Below are positions 17,707-25,177 of a stretch of 64,000 bases of DNA, in pieces (position 1 is the stretch's first letter; each line of letters begins with the position of its first letter). The notes beneath the pieces were generated by a model. That model was given only the letters and a program-made list of their open reading frames with translations. It had not been told where the DNA came from and did no database searches. Location of the stretch: the NCBI RefSeq assembly GCF_003641145.1, contig NZ_CP032744.1:62001-126000 (forward strand), read 5' to 3'. This stretch comes from Lactiplantibacillus paraplantarum. GTDB taxonomy: Bacteria > Bacillota > Bacilli > Lactobacillales > Lactobacillaceae. The translations under genes and the position numbers were made by a program.

Positions 17707-18378
17707 TAGTTTAGCAATCAATTGGCGTGCGACCGCGCGTGCTGAGAACGGGTTTTGACCAGTGATCAATTGGCCGTCAGTAATGGCATATTCGCGATAA
17801 AATCGATGCTGACTAAAGATAGCACCGTGAGCAGTGGCTCGTTCACGGTTAAGGAATGGGACAATCCGCTGCTTGCCGGCAATCAACTCTTCAGTTGCGG
17901 TAAAGCCCGTAATAGTTTTGCCAGCAATCAAGTATTGGCCCGTTTGGTCTTTGATATTTAGGAGGCCAGCAATTCCGTGACAAACGGAAGTCACATACCC
18001 ACCATGTTGATAAATGGCCAGTGCGATGGCTTGTAACTCAGGGTTGTCCGGAAAGTCCCACATCACACCGTGGCCCCCGGTATAGTAAATAGCAGTGTAA
18101 TCATCGGGATCGACTTGACTAGGTTTGAGCGTGTTCTTGAGGGCCCGATTAATGAAATCAGGATCTTCATACACGGCCATCGTGGCGGCATCGGTGTATT
18201 TCATACTACGCGGGTCAAGGGGTACGAAGCCACCATTAGGACTAACGTAGTCAACAGCAATTTGAGCTTGCTGCATTTCATCGACGAACTCAGCGGCTTC
18301 GCCTAACCAAAGACCAGTCGGATCGTTAGTTCCTTGGTAACGGGTGACGTTGGTTTCAACAATTAAAACTTTTTTCAT
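17704..18378 (-). CDS. DJ-1/PfpI-family protein (Hsp31/glyoxalase III-like)
   Basis: The 224-residue product has a nucleophile elbow SVCHGIAG with C133-H134, an upstream GGHGVMWDF at 101-109 and E27 in a GLWLGEAAEF segment. That is the Cys-His plus buried Glu arrangement of Hsp31-like class I amidotransferase relatives. Such proteins are reported to act as glutathione-independent methylglyoxal glyoxalases, deglycases or chaperones. It lies downstream of a quinone oxidoreductase gene on the same strand (45 bp), suggesting a shared transcript for electrophile stress. The exact activity is inferred. Confidence 0.8.
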   Translation of the reverse strand: MKKVLIVETNVTRYQGTNDPTGLWLGEAAEFVDEMQQAQIAVDYVSPNGGFVPLDPRSMKYTDAATMAVYEDPDFINRALKNTLKPSQVDPDDYTAIYYTGGHGVMWDFPDNPELQAIALAIYQHGGYVTSVCHGIAGLLNIKDQTGQYLIAGKTITGFTATEELIAGKQRIVPFLNRERATAHGAIFSQHRFYREYAITDGQLITGQNPFSARAVARQLIAKL

Positions 18379-18423
18379 TAAGCATGTCTCCTTAAAAAGA
18401 CTGATCTGAAGGCCAGTGGTTGG

Positions 18424-19428
18424 CTAATTAGGTTGAAGACTGATAATGATTTTACCGGTGGCGTGACCAGAATGCGAATATTCTAACGCCTTGTTGATGT
18501 CGGCGAGGGGGATAACCCGATCAATAACTGGGTTAATCACGCCCTGTTCAATTAGTTGTCGCAGGCGCACAAGTTGCTGGCTACTAGGTTGCATGAACAG
18601 AAACGAGTAGGTAGCCTGAGCTTGTTTTTCTAGTCGACTCAGTTTACGTGTTGCTAGTCCCAATAACCATTGCTTCCATAATGGTAGTCCGTAATCCTTC
18701 CCAAAACGCGCGTTGGGAAGGCCGGCAATGCTGACGATTTGACCGCCTGGCTTGATAATTTGAAAAGCGGCTTCGAGGGATCGCCCACCGCGAGTGTCTA
18801 ACACGGCATCGTAATTGGATAATACATCGGCAAAGTCTTGTTGATGATAGTCAATGATTTTATCAGCACCTAGTGATTGAACGAGGTCAAAATGTTTTGC
18901 ACTAGTGGTTGTTGCAACGTAAGCACCAAAATATTTGGCCAGTTGAATGGCAATAATCCCAATGCCACCCGAACCGCCGGGAATGAAAACTTTTTGTCCC
19001 GGTTGGATGTGCATTATATCGTGCAGTGCTTGGTAACTAGTTAAACCTACTAATGGAATTGCGGCAGCTTCTTCAAAATTAAGGTTGGCTGGTTTCAGTG
19101 CGATGGCTTGATGATCAATGGCGATAAATTCGGCAAAGGTTCCAATTCGATCTTTGGGTGCGCGACCGTAAACAGCATCTCCGACTTTAAAATCCGTCAC
19201 TTGGGCGCCAACAGCAGTAATCGTGCCAGCAAAGTCACTGCCCATAATTAGTGGCATGGGGTATTGCAGTAACAATCTTAGGTCGCCATCTTTGGTTTTT
19301 AAATCAATTGGGTTGACGCTGGCAGCAATAATCTTGACGAGAACATCAGTGGGGGCTACTGTCGGAATAGGAACTTCCGTAACCGTGGGGGTTGTTTGTT
19401 TATATTTAGTAATAATAGCAGCTTGCAT
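18424..19428 (-). CDS. NADP-dependent quinone oxidoreductase (zinc-free MDR family)
   Basis: The 334-residue product belongs to the medium-chain dehydrogenase/quinone reductase family. It has an N-terminal GroES-like domain with NPIDLKTKDGDLR, the nucleotide-binding IPGGSGGIGIIAIQLAK near 150-166, and a C-terminal HATGKIII. No catalytic zinc cysteine ligands are apparent. It reduces quinones or activated alkenes with NADPH. It is divergent from an ArsR-type regulator (166 bp between starts) and upstream of a DJ-1 gene, so the pair looks like an inducible detoxification unit. Confidence 0.83.
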   Translation of the reverse strand: MQAAIITKYKQTTPTVTEVPIPTVAPTDVLVKIIAASVNPIDLKTKDGDLRLLLQYPMPLIMGSDFAGTITAVGAQVTDFKVGDAVYGRAPKDRIGTFAEFIAIDHQAIALKPANLNFEEAAAIPLVGLTSYQALHDIMHIQPGQKVFIPGGSGGIGIIAIQLAKYFGAYVATTTSAKHFDLVQSLGADKIIDYHQQDFADVLSNYDAVLDTRGGRSLEAAFQIIKPGGQIVSIAGLPNARFGKDYGLPLWKQWLLGLATRKLSRLEKQAQATYSFLFMQPSSQQLVRLRQLIEQGVINPVIDRVIPLADINKALEYSHSGHATGKIIISLQPN

Positions 19429-19594
19429 AGTGGACTCCTAACGTATTGGTTTAAAGGTTTAACATCTTGAACAAAGCATGCTGTTGATTTTAGTCGCTCA
19501 CTTACAAAAAGTCAACGATTAATGCTTGACTTTCAAAATGGGCAAGCGTTAAATGGTTTAATAATACGAACGATATTTAGAGAGGTGTGTTTTC

Positions 19595-19918
19595 TTGGCA
19601 GAACGAACGATGGCAATCTTTAAGAAGGGCGTACCGATTTTTACGATTCTTCAAGACGAAAATCGGCAACGAATTTTGGTGATGCTGTGCCGAACTGACC
19701 AGATGACGGTTAACCAAATTACAGCGCAAATCGCCTTATCACGACCGGCTGTATCGCACCATTTAAAATTAATGCTGGATGCGGGTATTCTAGCAGTCAG
19801 CAAAACTGGGACGGAGCGTTATTATCGAGCTAATATGACGGCGACCTTAAAATTATTGAAGGACTTGACGGCATCATTAGAGACGGATTTGGCCCGGCCC
19901 AAGTCAATAGACAAATGA
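19595..19918 (+). CDS. ArsR-family winged-helix regulator
   Basis: The 107-residue product has the ArsR fold: ILQDENRQRILVML, then TVNQITAQIALSRPAVSHHLKLMLDAGIL, then a TGTERYYRA wing. No metal-binding cysteine pair is obvious; the single cysteine near residue 35 stands alone. It may therefore sense redox or a small ligand rather than metal. The TTG start at 19595 has a GAGAGGTG site; the ATG at 19610 is the alternative. It is divergent from the quinone oxidoreductase gene, its likely target. A TTGACT (19526) and TTAAAT (19549) pair may be its promoter. Confidence 0.8.
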   Translation: MAERTMAIFKKGVPIFTILQDENRQRILVMLCRTDQMTVNQITAQIALSRPAVSHHLKLMLDAGILAVSKTGTERYYRANMTATLKLLKDLTASLETDLARPKSIDK

Positions 19919-19942
19919 GCTGTGGCAAAAATAAATAAGGTT

Positions 19943-19994
19943 GAAAAAACAGGTATTACCAGAATAGAATTTATTCTGGTAATACCTGTTTTTA
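19943..19994. terminator. Strong bidirectional terminator
   Basis: Perfect arms of 22 bp (19945-19966 and 19972-19993) with a 5-nt loop separate the ArsR-type gene from the convergent MATE gene. Confidence 0.92.
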
Positions 19995-20070
19995 GTTCAC
20001 TTAATAGTGAGACTGAGGCGTGTCTGAATAACGCCTTCAAACTAATGGTTAGCCGCACCGCGACGTACTA

Positions 20071-21405
20071 TTAATTTGAGGATGGTACTTGAATATCTTT
20101 GAAAGTGTGCCGATAAAGTAGCCAGCCAAGTAGACATGTCAGGACATCGGCAACCGCTTGGGCCCAAATAATGCCAGTTAGTCCAAAGAACTGTGCCAGA
20201 ATAACAATGGCGATACCTAGTAAGATTGCTTGCCGCGAAAGCGCCATGGCTAGAGCACTCAAACCCGCACCGACTGATTGAAAGACGGTTGTGAACACGA
20301 GAATGAAGCCTACTAATGGTGTCGTAATCAGCATTGCTCGCAACATGTGTGTGCCCATAGTGACAATGGCGGGTTGATTCATAAATAATTTAATGAGTTG
20401 AGGCGCAAAAATCATTAGGATAATCGCACAAATGGTTGCATAGCCACCTTCGACTTTTAAATCGAAGCGCAACGTTGCCCGCAGTCGTGACCAATTTTTA
20501 GCACCGTATGTGTAACCAATTAAGGGCTGGGCTCCAAAAGCAAAGCCGACCATGACCATCATAACGACCATGTAAACTTTTTGAACGATTCCCATAGCAG
20601 CCACGGCTTGGGCGCCGTATGCAGCTAAGTAACTATTCAAAATCATCATGCCAAAACTCTGGGTTAGGTTAGTCAGTGAGGCAGGAATCCCAACAGCGAC
20701 GACGGCTTTCAGGGTTGGCCGTGAGATATGGGCTAACTTTGGTGCTAACGAGAGCGTTTTGGTTCGGCGCATAAAAAGGACTAACAGACTGGTGTTGACC
20801 GCGTACCCCAAAACGTTGGCAAAAGCGACGCCCGCAGCGCCCCAGTGAAAACCAAATAAGAATAGGGGATCGAGAATAATGGTCAGTACCGTTCCACTGA
20901 TGGTCGCAATCATAGAGAGCTGGGCCAGTCCTTCGGTTCGAATAATATTACCAGGAACCAATGAAACGACAATGAAGGTTGATCCTAATACCAGAATACG
21001 ATAAAAGTCGGCAATGTAGGGGCGGGTAGCTGCCGTGGCACCCAGTAATCCTAAAATCGGTTGCTCGAATAGTAATAATAAGGCTGTTAGTACTAAGCTA
21101 AGCGCAATCGCAATATAAAAACAGAAGCTACTGATCCGTGCACTCTGGTGATAATCATGACGACCAAGAACCCGTGAGATAACGGCGCTCCCACCAAGAC
21201 CAAAAATATCACCAACTGCTAACATAAACGAAAATAGCGGACTACCGAGGGCAATACCGGCAACTAAATCAGCATTACCAGTCTGAGCTACAAAAAAAGT
21301 ATCTGCTAGGTTGTAAATCATGCTGGCAACCATGCCAAGAACAACGGGAAAGGCTAAGTGAAAATAAGCTTTGGGAATCGGGGCCTTCTCAAATAAATCA
21401 TTCAT
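20071..21405 (-). CDS. MATE-family efflux transporter
   Basis: The 444-residue product has twelve predicted membrane segments in two homologous halves and MATE signatures: FHLAFPVVLGMVASMIYNLADTFFV at the N-terminus and GFAFGAQPLIGYTYGAKNW in the second half. These antiporters expel cationic drugs or metabolites in exchange for H+ or Na+. The start has an AAGGAG site on the minus strand. It is monocistronic; no local regulator is adjacent on its strand. The substrate is unknown. Confidence 0.88.
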   Translation of the reverse strand: MNDLFEKAPIPKAYFHLAFPVVLGMVASMIYNLADTFFVAQTGNADLVAGIALGSPLFSFMLAVGDIFGLGGSAVISRVLGRHDYHQSARISSFCFYIAIALSLVLTALLLLFEQPILGLLGATAATRPYIADFYRILVLGSTFIVVSLVPGNIIRTEGLAQLSMIATISGTVLTIILDPLFLFGFHWGAAGVAFANVLGYAVNTSLLVLFMRRTKTLSLAPKLAHISRPTLKAVVAVGIPASLTNLTQSFGMMILNSYLAAYGAQAVAAMGIVQKVYMVVMMVMVGFAFGAQPLIGYTYGAKNWSRLRATLRFDLKVEGGYATICAIILMIFAPQLIKLFMNQPAIVTMGTHMLRAMLITTPLVGFILVFTTVFQSVGAGLSALAMALSRQAILLGIAIVILAQFFGLTGIIWAQAVADVLTCLLGWLLYRHTFKDIQVPSSN

Positions 21406-21545
21406 AAAAATAAGTCACTCCTTCTCTGAACGGTCGGTCGAAGCGTGACTAGACGAACAGAAAGATAATATAAGTTAATGATACGCTTGACTGTCAAGCT
21501 GCTCAAGGTGACAACCTGGGAAGGTCAGTTAGCTGGAGGAACGAC

Positions 21546-21580
21546 AAAAAAGCATTGCCTAGTGTTATTAACAGCAATGC
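21546..21580 (-). terminator. Terminator of the small gene at 21608
   Basis: On the minus strand GCATTGC (21574-21580) pairs with GCAATGC (21552-21558) and is followed by six T residues. Confidence 0.75.
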
Positions 21581-21607
21581 GAAAAATTAACGTGAATTTT
21601 TAAGAGA

Positions 21608-21763
21608 TTAACGTAAGTCGATTTGGTGTAGGTTAGCCGGCATCTGACCAATATGATGGCCGACCGTTCCTGCGTGCATCGCTTGAGCACCACTGATAAA
21701 ATGTGCGCCAGTGGCTGCAATTAATCCCATTCCTAACACTGTAATAATACTTAATACCATCAT
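21608..21763 (-). CDS. Small membrane or secreted protein, unknown (51 residues)
   Basis: A 51-residue frame begins with two adjacent ATG codons at 21763/21760 and ends TAA at 21608-21610. The N-terminus is hydrophobic (VLSIITVLGMGLIAATGAHF), so it could be a membrane anchor or signal peptide. The rest is rich in His and Gly with no Cys (AMHAGTVGHHIGQMPANLHQ). It has its own promoter (ATGACA-16 bp-TACAAT on the minus strand) overlapped by a cre-like site, a moderate GCGGGTG ribosome site and a terminator. I do not recognise it. Gene status rests on this complete transcription unit; function is unknown. Confidence 0.55.
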   Translation of the reverse strand: MMVLSIITVLGMGLIAATGAHFISGAQAMHAGTVGHHIGQMPANLHQIDLR

Positions 21764-21796
21764 TATTCACCCGCTTCTGATTATTTCTGCACTTCT

Positions 21797-21824
21797 ATTG
21801 TAGCGCTTACATTGTCGTTGTCAT
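21797..21824 (-). promoter_or_regulatory. Promoter and cre-like site for the small gene
   Basis: On the minus strand ATGACA (21824-21819) and TACAAT (21802-21797) are 16 bp apart. A cre-like TTGTAGCGCTTACA (plus strand 21798-21811, 12 of 14) overlaps the -10 box. Confidence 0.5.
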
Positions 21825-21918
21825 TTGAGTTGTATTAGAATGGAATTAAGGTTTTCACTTTTTCGGGTGGACATCAATATTGGCATAGAGTTAAGTCTGC
21901 ACGGTGCTAGTTAATCTG

Positions 21919-22246
21919 CCATGAATCATGATTAAGACGTGCCATTTTTGTAAGTTCAAAAGCAGCCAGCTTAGGTCCGCTGGAAACAGTGCGAGTTAGC
22001 GTAAACTTGCTTAGTTAATGTGTCTTACGCCGACCTCCAGGCATTTCTGCCAATTGCCGGAACGTGGTGGGCACAGATTTGAGCCGAAAACCCACGTCTC
22101 AAATACTGGCCTTTCACTAACCAAGCACAGGACGCTTGCTAAGTGAAATTTCACCACTGGGCATTGTCAGAAACGCCTTCCAGTCGGGATAGCGTTCGAA
22201 TGGCTGACAAGGATATACCCAACTTTTGCTGAATTTGTCGTTGTTT
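21919..22246 (-). repeat. Structured ~300-bp element, copy A (minus orientation)
   Basis: This noncoding stretch is a diverged, inverted copy of 22395-22690. It can fold as a three-way junction. A long outer stem pairs 22030-22058 with 22159-22187. One hairpin pairs 22112-22126 with 22134-22148, and a second pairs ATTTGAG 22077-22083 with CTCAAAT 22098-22104. The hairpin arms differ in sequence from copy B but still pair, which points to selection on structure. Shared edges are AACGACAAATT at one end and TGGCACGT-TTAATCA at the other. It may be a structured RNA or a MITE-like mobile repeat. Confidence 0.65.
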
Positions 22247-22394
22247 TTCATAAACGTTAATTTTATCAATCAACTGTCAGATTGAAAAGGTCTTGTGATA
22301 ACTCACTATTTCTGAATTACCGTAGTAATAATTGAATATTTCGAAAAAGTGGAGAAGGCACTCTGATATTTAACTTAAAGGGTTCAGTATCAAA

Positions 22395-22690
22395 ATAGCC
22401 AACGACAAATTGTACTGAGTTCAGTGGCCGTTCATCAGCCATTCGAGCGGCTTCCCGACTGGAGGGGCTGGTGACAATGCTCAGTAGCCAAATTATTCTT
22501 AGCTGGAAGTGGGTTGCTTCCGGCTTAGAATAAGACTCGTATTTGAGACTGGGCGGGTTGTGCACGGGCTCAAATCGACGTCGGCTTACGTTCCAGCAAT
22601 TGTCACCCAGCCCCGGAGGTCGGAATCGGACGCGCATTGCTGACGAACAGGAATCCATCTGTTTGGCACGTTTTAATCAAGGTTAATGCT
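22395..22690 (+). repeat. Structured ~300-bp element, copy B (plus orientation)
   Basis: This is the inverted partner of copy A, about 150 bp away. The outer stem pairs 22454-22481 with 22595-22623. Hairpin 1 pairs 22493-22509 with 22517-22534, and hairpin 2 pairs ATTTGAG 22541-22547 with CTCAAAT 22569-22575. Sequence blocks shared with copy A include TCAGCCATTCGA, CCCGACTGGA, TGACAATG, TATTTGAGAC, GCTCAAATC, ACGTTCC, GGAGGTCGG and TGGCACGT-TTAATCA. The element lies just upstream of the iminopeptidase-like gene. Its nature is not established. Confidence 0.65.
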
Positions 22691-22733
22691 AAATAGCGGC
22701 TAGCATAACGCGTCAAAAGTATAAAATTTAGAA

Positions 22734-23636
22734 ATGAAAGTGAGTGGTATTTTGGACGTGCAAGAAGGTTACATGCCATTCCATGGCTATCAAACGTATT
22801 ACCGAATCGTGGGTGACCACTCTTCAACTAAAACACCACTAGTCTTATTACATGGTGGTCCAGGATCAACGCATAATTACTTTGAAGGTTTTGATGACCT
22901 GGCCGCTCAAACGAGACGACCGGTTGTGATGTATGATCAATTAGGTTGTGGACGCTCATCAATACCTGATGATGCGCAATTATGGCAAGCAACAACTTGG
23001 GTGGCAGAGTTACAGGCGTTACGTACGTATTTAGGTTTAGCCGAGATTCATTTGTTAGGGCAATCCTGGGGCGGCATGCTAGCTATTATTTATGCTTGTG
23101 ACTATCACCCCGAAGGTATTAAAAGCCTGATTTTAGCCAGTACCTTGTCCTCGGCCCAACTGTGGGCCCAAGAACAGCACCGAATGATTCGGCTAATGTC
23201 CCCGGTAGACCAGGTCGCTATTGCGGATGCGGAACGGCAGCAAAATTTTACGAGTGCCGCCTATCTGACTGCTAATCAACATTTCATGGAACAACATGCT
23301 TCGGGACCAGTCACTGATGCGGACCCCGAGTTTCTACGGCGATCGAAACATGCAGGAACTACAGCCTACCGTGTGGCATGGGGACCTAATGAATATAATC
23401 CAACGGGGACGTTAGCGGATTATGAATATACTGAGAAGTTACGCCAATTGCAGGTACCAACTTTAGTGACCAGTGGGACTGACGATTTGTGTACACCATT
23501 AGTTGCTAAGACGATGGTGGATCACTTACCCAATGCGACCTGGACATTATTTCCGCATAGCCGACACATGGCATTTATTGATGAGACGCCGGTCTATATG
23601 GCGCGCTTACAACGATGGCTGGTGGCGCATGACTAG
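22734..23636 (+). CDS. Proline iminopeptidase-family alpha/beta hydrolase
   Basis: The 300-residue product is a peptidase-family S33 hydrolase: oxyanion motif HGGPGS at 40-45, nucleophile elbow GQSWGG with S111, an acid in GTDDLC and the catalytic His in HSRHM near the C-terminus. A cap-domain region lies around 135-220. Such enzymes (PepI, PepR, PepL of lactobacilli) remove N-terminal proline from peptides in the cytosol. The start is uncertain: ATG at 22734 has no clear ribosome site, while an in-frame TTG at 22752 is preceded by AAAGTGAG. Copy B of the structured element ends about 45 bp upstream. Confidence 0.82.
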   Translation: MKVSGILDVQEGYMPFHGYQTYYRIVGDHSSTKTPLVLLHGGPGSTHNYFEGFDDLAAQTRRPVVMYDQLGCGRSSIPDDAQLWQATTWVAELQALRTYLGLAEIHLLGQSWGGMLAIIYACDYHPEGIKSLILASTLSSAQLWAQEQHRMIRLMSPVDQVAIADAERQQNFTSAAYLTANQHFMEQHASGPVTDADPEFLRRSKHAGTTAYRVAWGPNEYNPTGTLADYEYTEKLRQLQVPTLVTSGTDDLCTPLVAKTMVDHLPNATWTLFPHSRHMAFIDETPVYMARLQRWLVAHD

Positions 23637-23652
23637 AAAAATGGTGCAAATC

Positions 23653-23666
23653 ATTTCCCGGGAAAT
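23653..23666. repeat. Palindrome ATTTCCCGGGAAAT (copy 1)
   Basis: A perfect 14-bp palindrome just after the iminopeptidase-like gene. An identical copy occurs at 56368-56381. The role is unknown. Confidence 0.4.
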
Positions 23667-23692
23667 AAAAGTAAAAATTAGAGTTACTAAAA

Positions 23693-23728
23693 CAAACACG
23701 ATCACCAATCAGTCGATGATCGTGTTTG
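23693..23728. terminator. Bidirectional terminator between convergent genes
   Basis: Perfect 12-bp arms (23693-23704 and 23717-23728) sit between the iminopeptidase-like gene and yaaA. Confidence 0.75.
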
Positions 23729-23730
23729 CT

Positions 23731-24477
23731 TTAGTGTTGGTAAATAAAGACCAATTGATTGGCTGATGAGCGGGTGGCATCAAATTGATAATCAGGATGG
23801 TCAAATGTGCGAATGGTGGCTACATCGGTGATTTGATGTTCAGCCATAAAGCGCACCATCGCACCGCGTGCCATTTTAGCTAGGGTTGCTTTAGTTTTTA
23901 GCTTGCCGTCAACGAGACTTGCAAAGACAATATCAATCATCATTTGGTGCGGAGCCAGATAAGGTGTAATGGTCTTGGCATACTCTTGAGAAGCGAGATT
24001 GATAATTGGTTCTGGCTCGGGGGTCAAGGCCTGATAGAGTTGATTGCCCCAAAATTCATAGAGGTTCTTCGCCTGACCGATGGCTAACCGTGCTTGCATC
24101 TCTAGCCGATAGGGGACGATACCATCGAACGGCCGGAGAATACCATAAAATCCTGATAGTATTCGCAAATTTGCTTGAAGGTAATCAAGAGCTGATTGGG
24201 TAAAGACGTCTGGGGCCATGTAGCGGTACTGAATACCACTATAACTGAGAATAGCGGGAGTCCGATTGCGGGTTAAGTCAACTTTTTGAAGCCAATCATA
24301 GTTTGGCTGTGCCAGCTTATCGCTGCAATGCCATAAAGTCTTGGCCTCAGAATAGCTGAGGTGTTGTAATTGGGTTAACAATTGTTGCGTCTGATCAAGA
24401 TAGATTGGTTCAGTTAAGGTTGGAAAGGCATCTTGATCAATAATCATTTTTTTTGCAGGTGCAATGATAATTTTCAT
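23731..24477 (-). CDS. yaaA: YaaA peroxide-stress protein (UPF0246)
   Basis: The 248-residue product matches the YaaA family over its length. It begins MKIIIAPAKKM, has the conserved PAILSYSGIQYRYMAP near 73-88, LRILSGFYGILRPFDGIVPYRLEM near 104-125, and NLASQEYAKTI near 160. In E. coli YaaA limits intracellular free iron and oxidative damage under hydrogen peroxide, and it has a DNA-binding fold. It is monocistronic here. Confidence 0.88.
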   Translation of the reverse strand: MKIIIAPAKKMIIDQDAFPTLTEPIYLDQTQQLLTQLQHLSYSEAKTLWHCSDKLAQPNYDWLQKVDLTRNRTPAILSYSGIQYRYMAPDVFTQSALDYLQANLRILSGFYGILRPFDGIVPYRLEMQARLAIGQAKNLYEFWGNQLYQALTPEPEPIINLASQEYAKTITPYLAPHQMMIDIVFASLVDGKLKTKATLAKMARGAMVRFMAEHQITDVATIRTFDHPDYQFDATRSSANQLVFIYQH

Positions 24478-24639
24478 AAGGCCACTACTTTCGAAGAGTT
24501 GCTTTCATGATGATGAAGAGATTAAATCAAAAATTAATCTATAGAAATATGATAGCACATCAAACAAACATACGTTCCTTAAATTGTAAATTGCGGTATA
24601 ATAGAACTAATAATCTGATTATCGAAGGAGTCTATTAAT

Positions 24640-25074
24640 ATGGATATTTCACTACTAAAACAAGTGGTTCAATCGACCAATAAGATTGCGCTTAGTACGG
24701 CGGTCAATAATGAAGCCGATGTTAAAATTGTCAACTTTGTCTGGTACGAAGATCAACCAGATACGTTATATTTCTCATCAGTCAAGACGAGTCCCGCTTT
24801 GAAAGTCTATGAACAGAATCCTGATATTGCGTTTATTACGATTCCTAACGATGGAACGGCCGGTAATCCATATTTGCGGGCACAACACGTTAAGTTACAG
24901 CGGTCAACGAAGACAATGACGGACTTGCTACCCCAATATTTAAAAACGGTTCCGAATTATCAACAGGTTTGGGATGCTATCGGGTCAACGTTAGTCGTTT
25001 TTGAGTTAAAACTGACTGATCTTTTTGTTGACGCGGGTGTTGGTGGCGAGAAGCAAACATTGACTTTTAATTAA
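24640..25074 (+). CDS. Pyridoxamine 5'-phosphate oxidase-like FMN-binding protein
   Basis: The 144-residue product is a split-beta-barrel flavin-binding protein: NKIALSTAVNNEADVKIVNFVWYED at about 14-38, then TLYFSSVKTSPALKVYEQNPDIAFITIP. Relatives bind FMN, F420 or haem, and most have no known substrate. True pyridoxamine phosphate oxidases are longer, about 200 residues or more. A TATAAT at 24597 and an AAGGAG site precede the ATG. It is monocistronic, closed by the terminator at 25092. Confidence 0.75.
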   Translation: MDISLLKQVVQSTNKIALSTAVNNEADVKIVNFVWYEDQPDTLYFSSVKTSPALKVYEQNPDIAFITIPNDGTAGNPYLRAQHVKLQRSTKTMTDLLPQYLKTVPNYQQVWDAIGSTLVVFELKLTDLFVDAGVGGEKQTLTFN

Positions 25075-25091
25075 AACTAGATTTCTATATT

Positions 25092-25145
25092 AAAAAGCGT
25101 TTCAAGACCGGCTTGGGTTAAGCTATGGTCTTGAAACGCTTTTTG
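25092..25145. terminator. Bidirectional terminator
   Basis: Long complementary arms beginning AAAAAGCGTTTCAAGACC (25092-25109) and ending at about 25145 serve the PPOX gene and the convergent oppA-like gene. Confidence 0.88.
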
Positions 25146-25177
25146 GGTTGACAAAGTTAAAACTAGTTACGATGGCA

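Noticed and set aside
22317..22827. Two antisense open frames (113 and 74 codons) around copy B of the structured element
   Set aside because: They lie over the stem-forming repeat and the 5' end of the iminopeptidase-like gene, have no good ribosome site, and translate to low-complexity or unrelated sequence.
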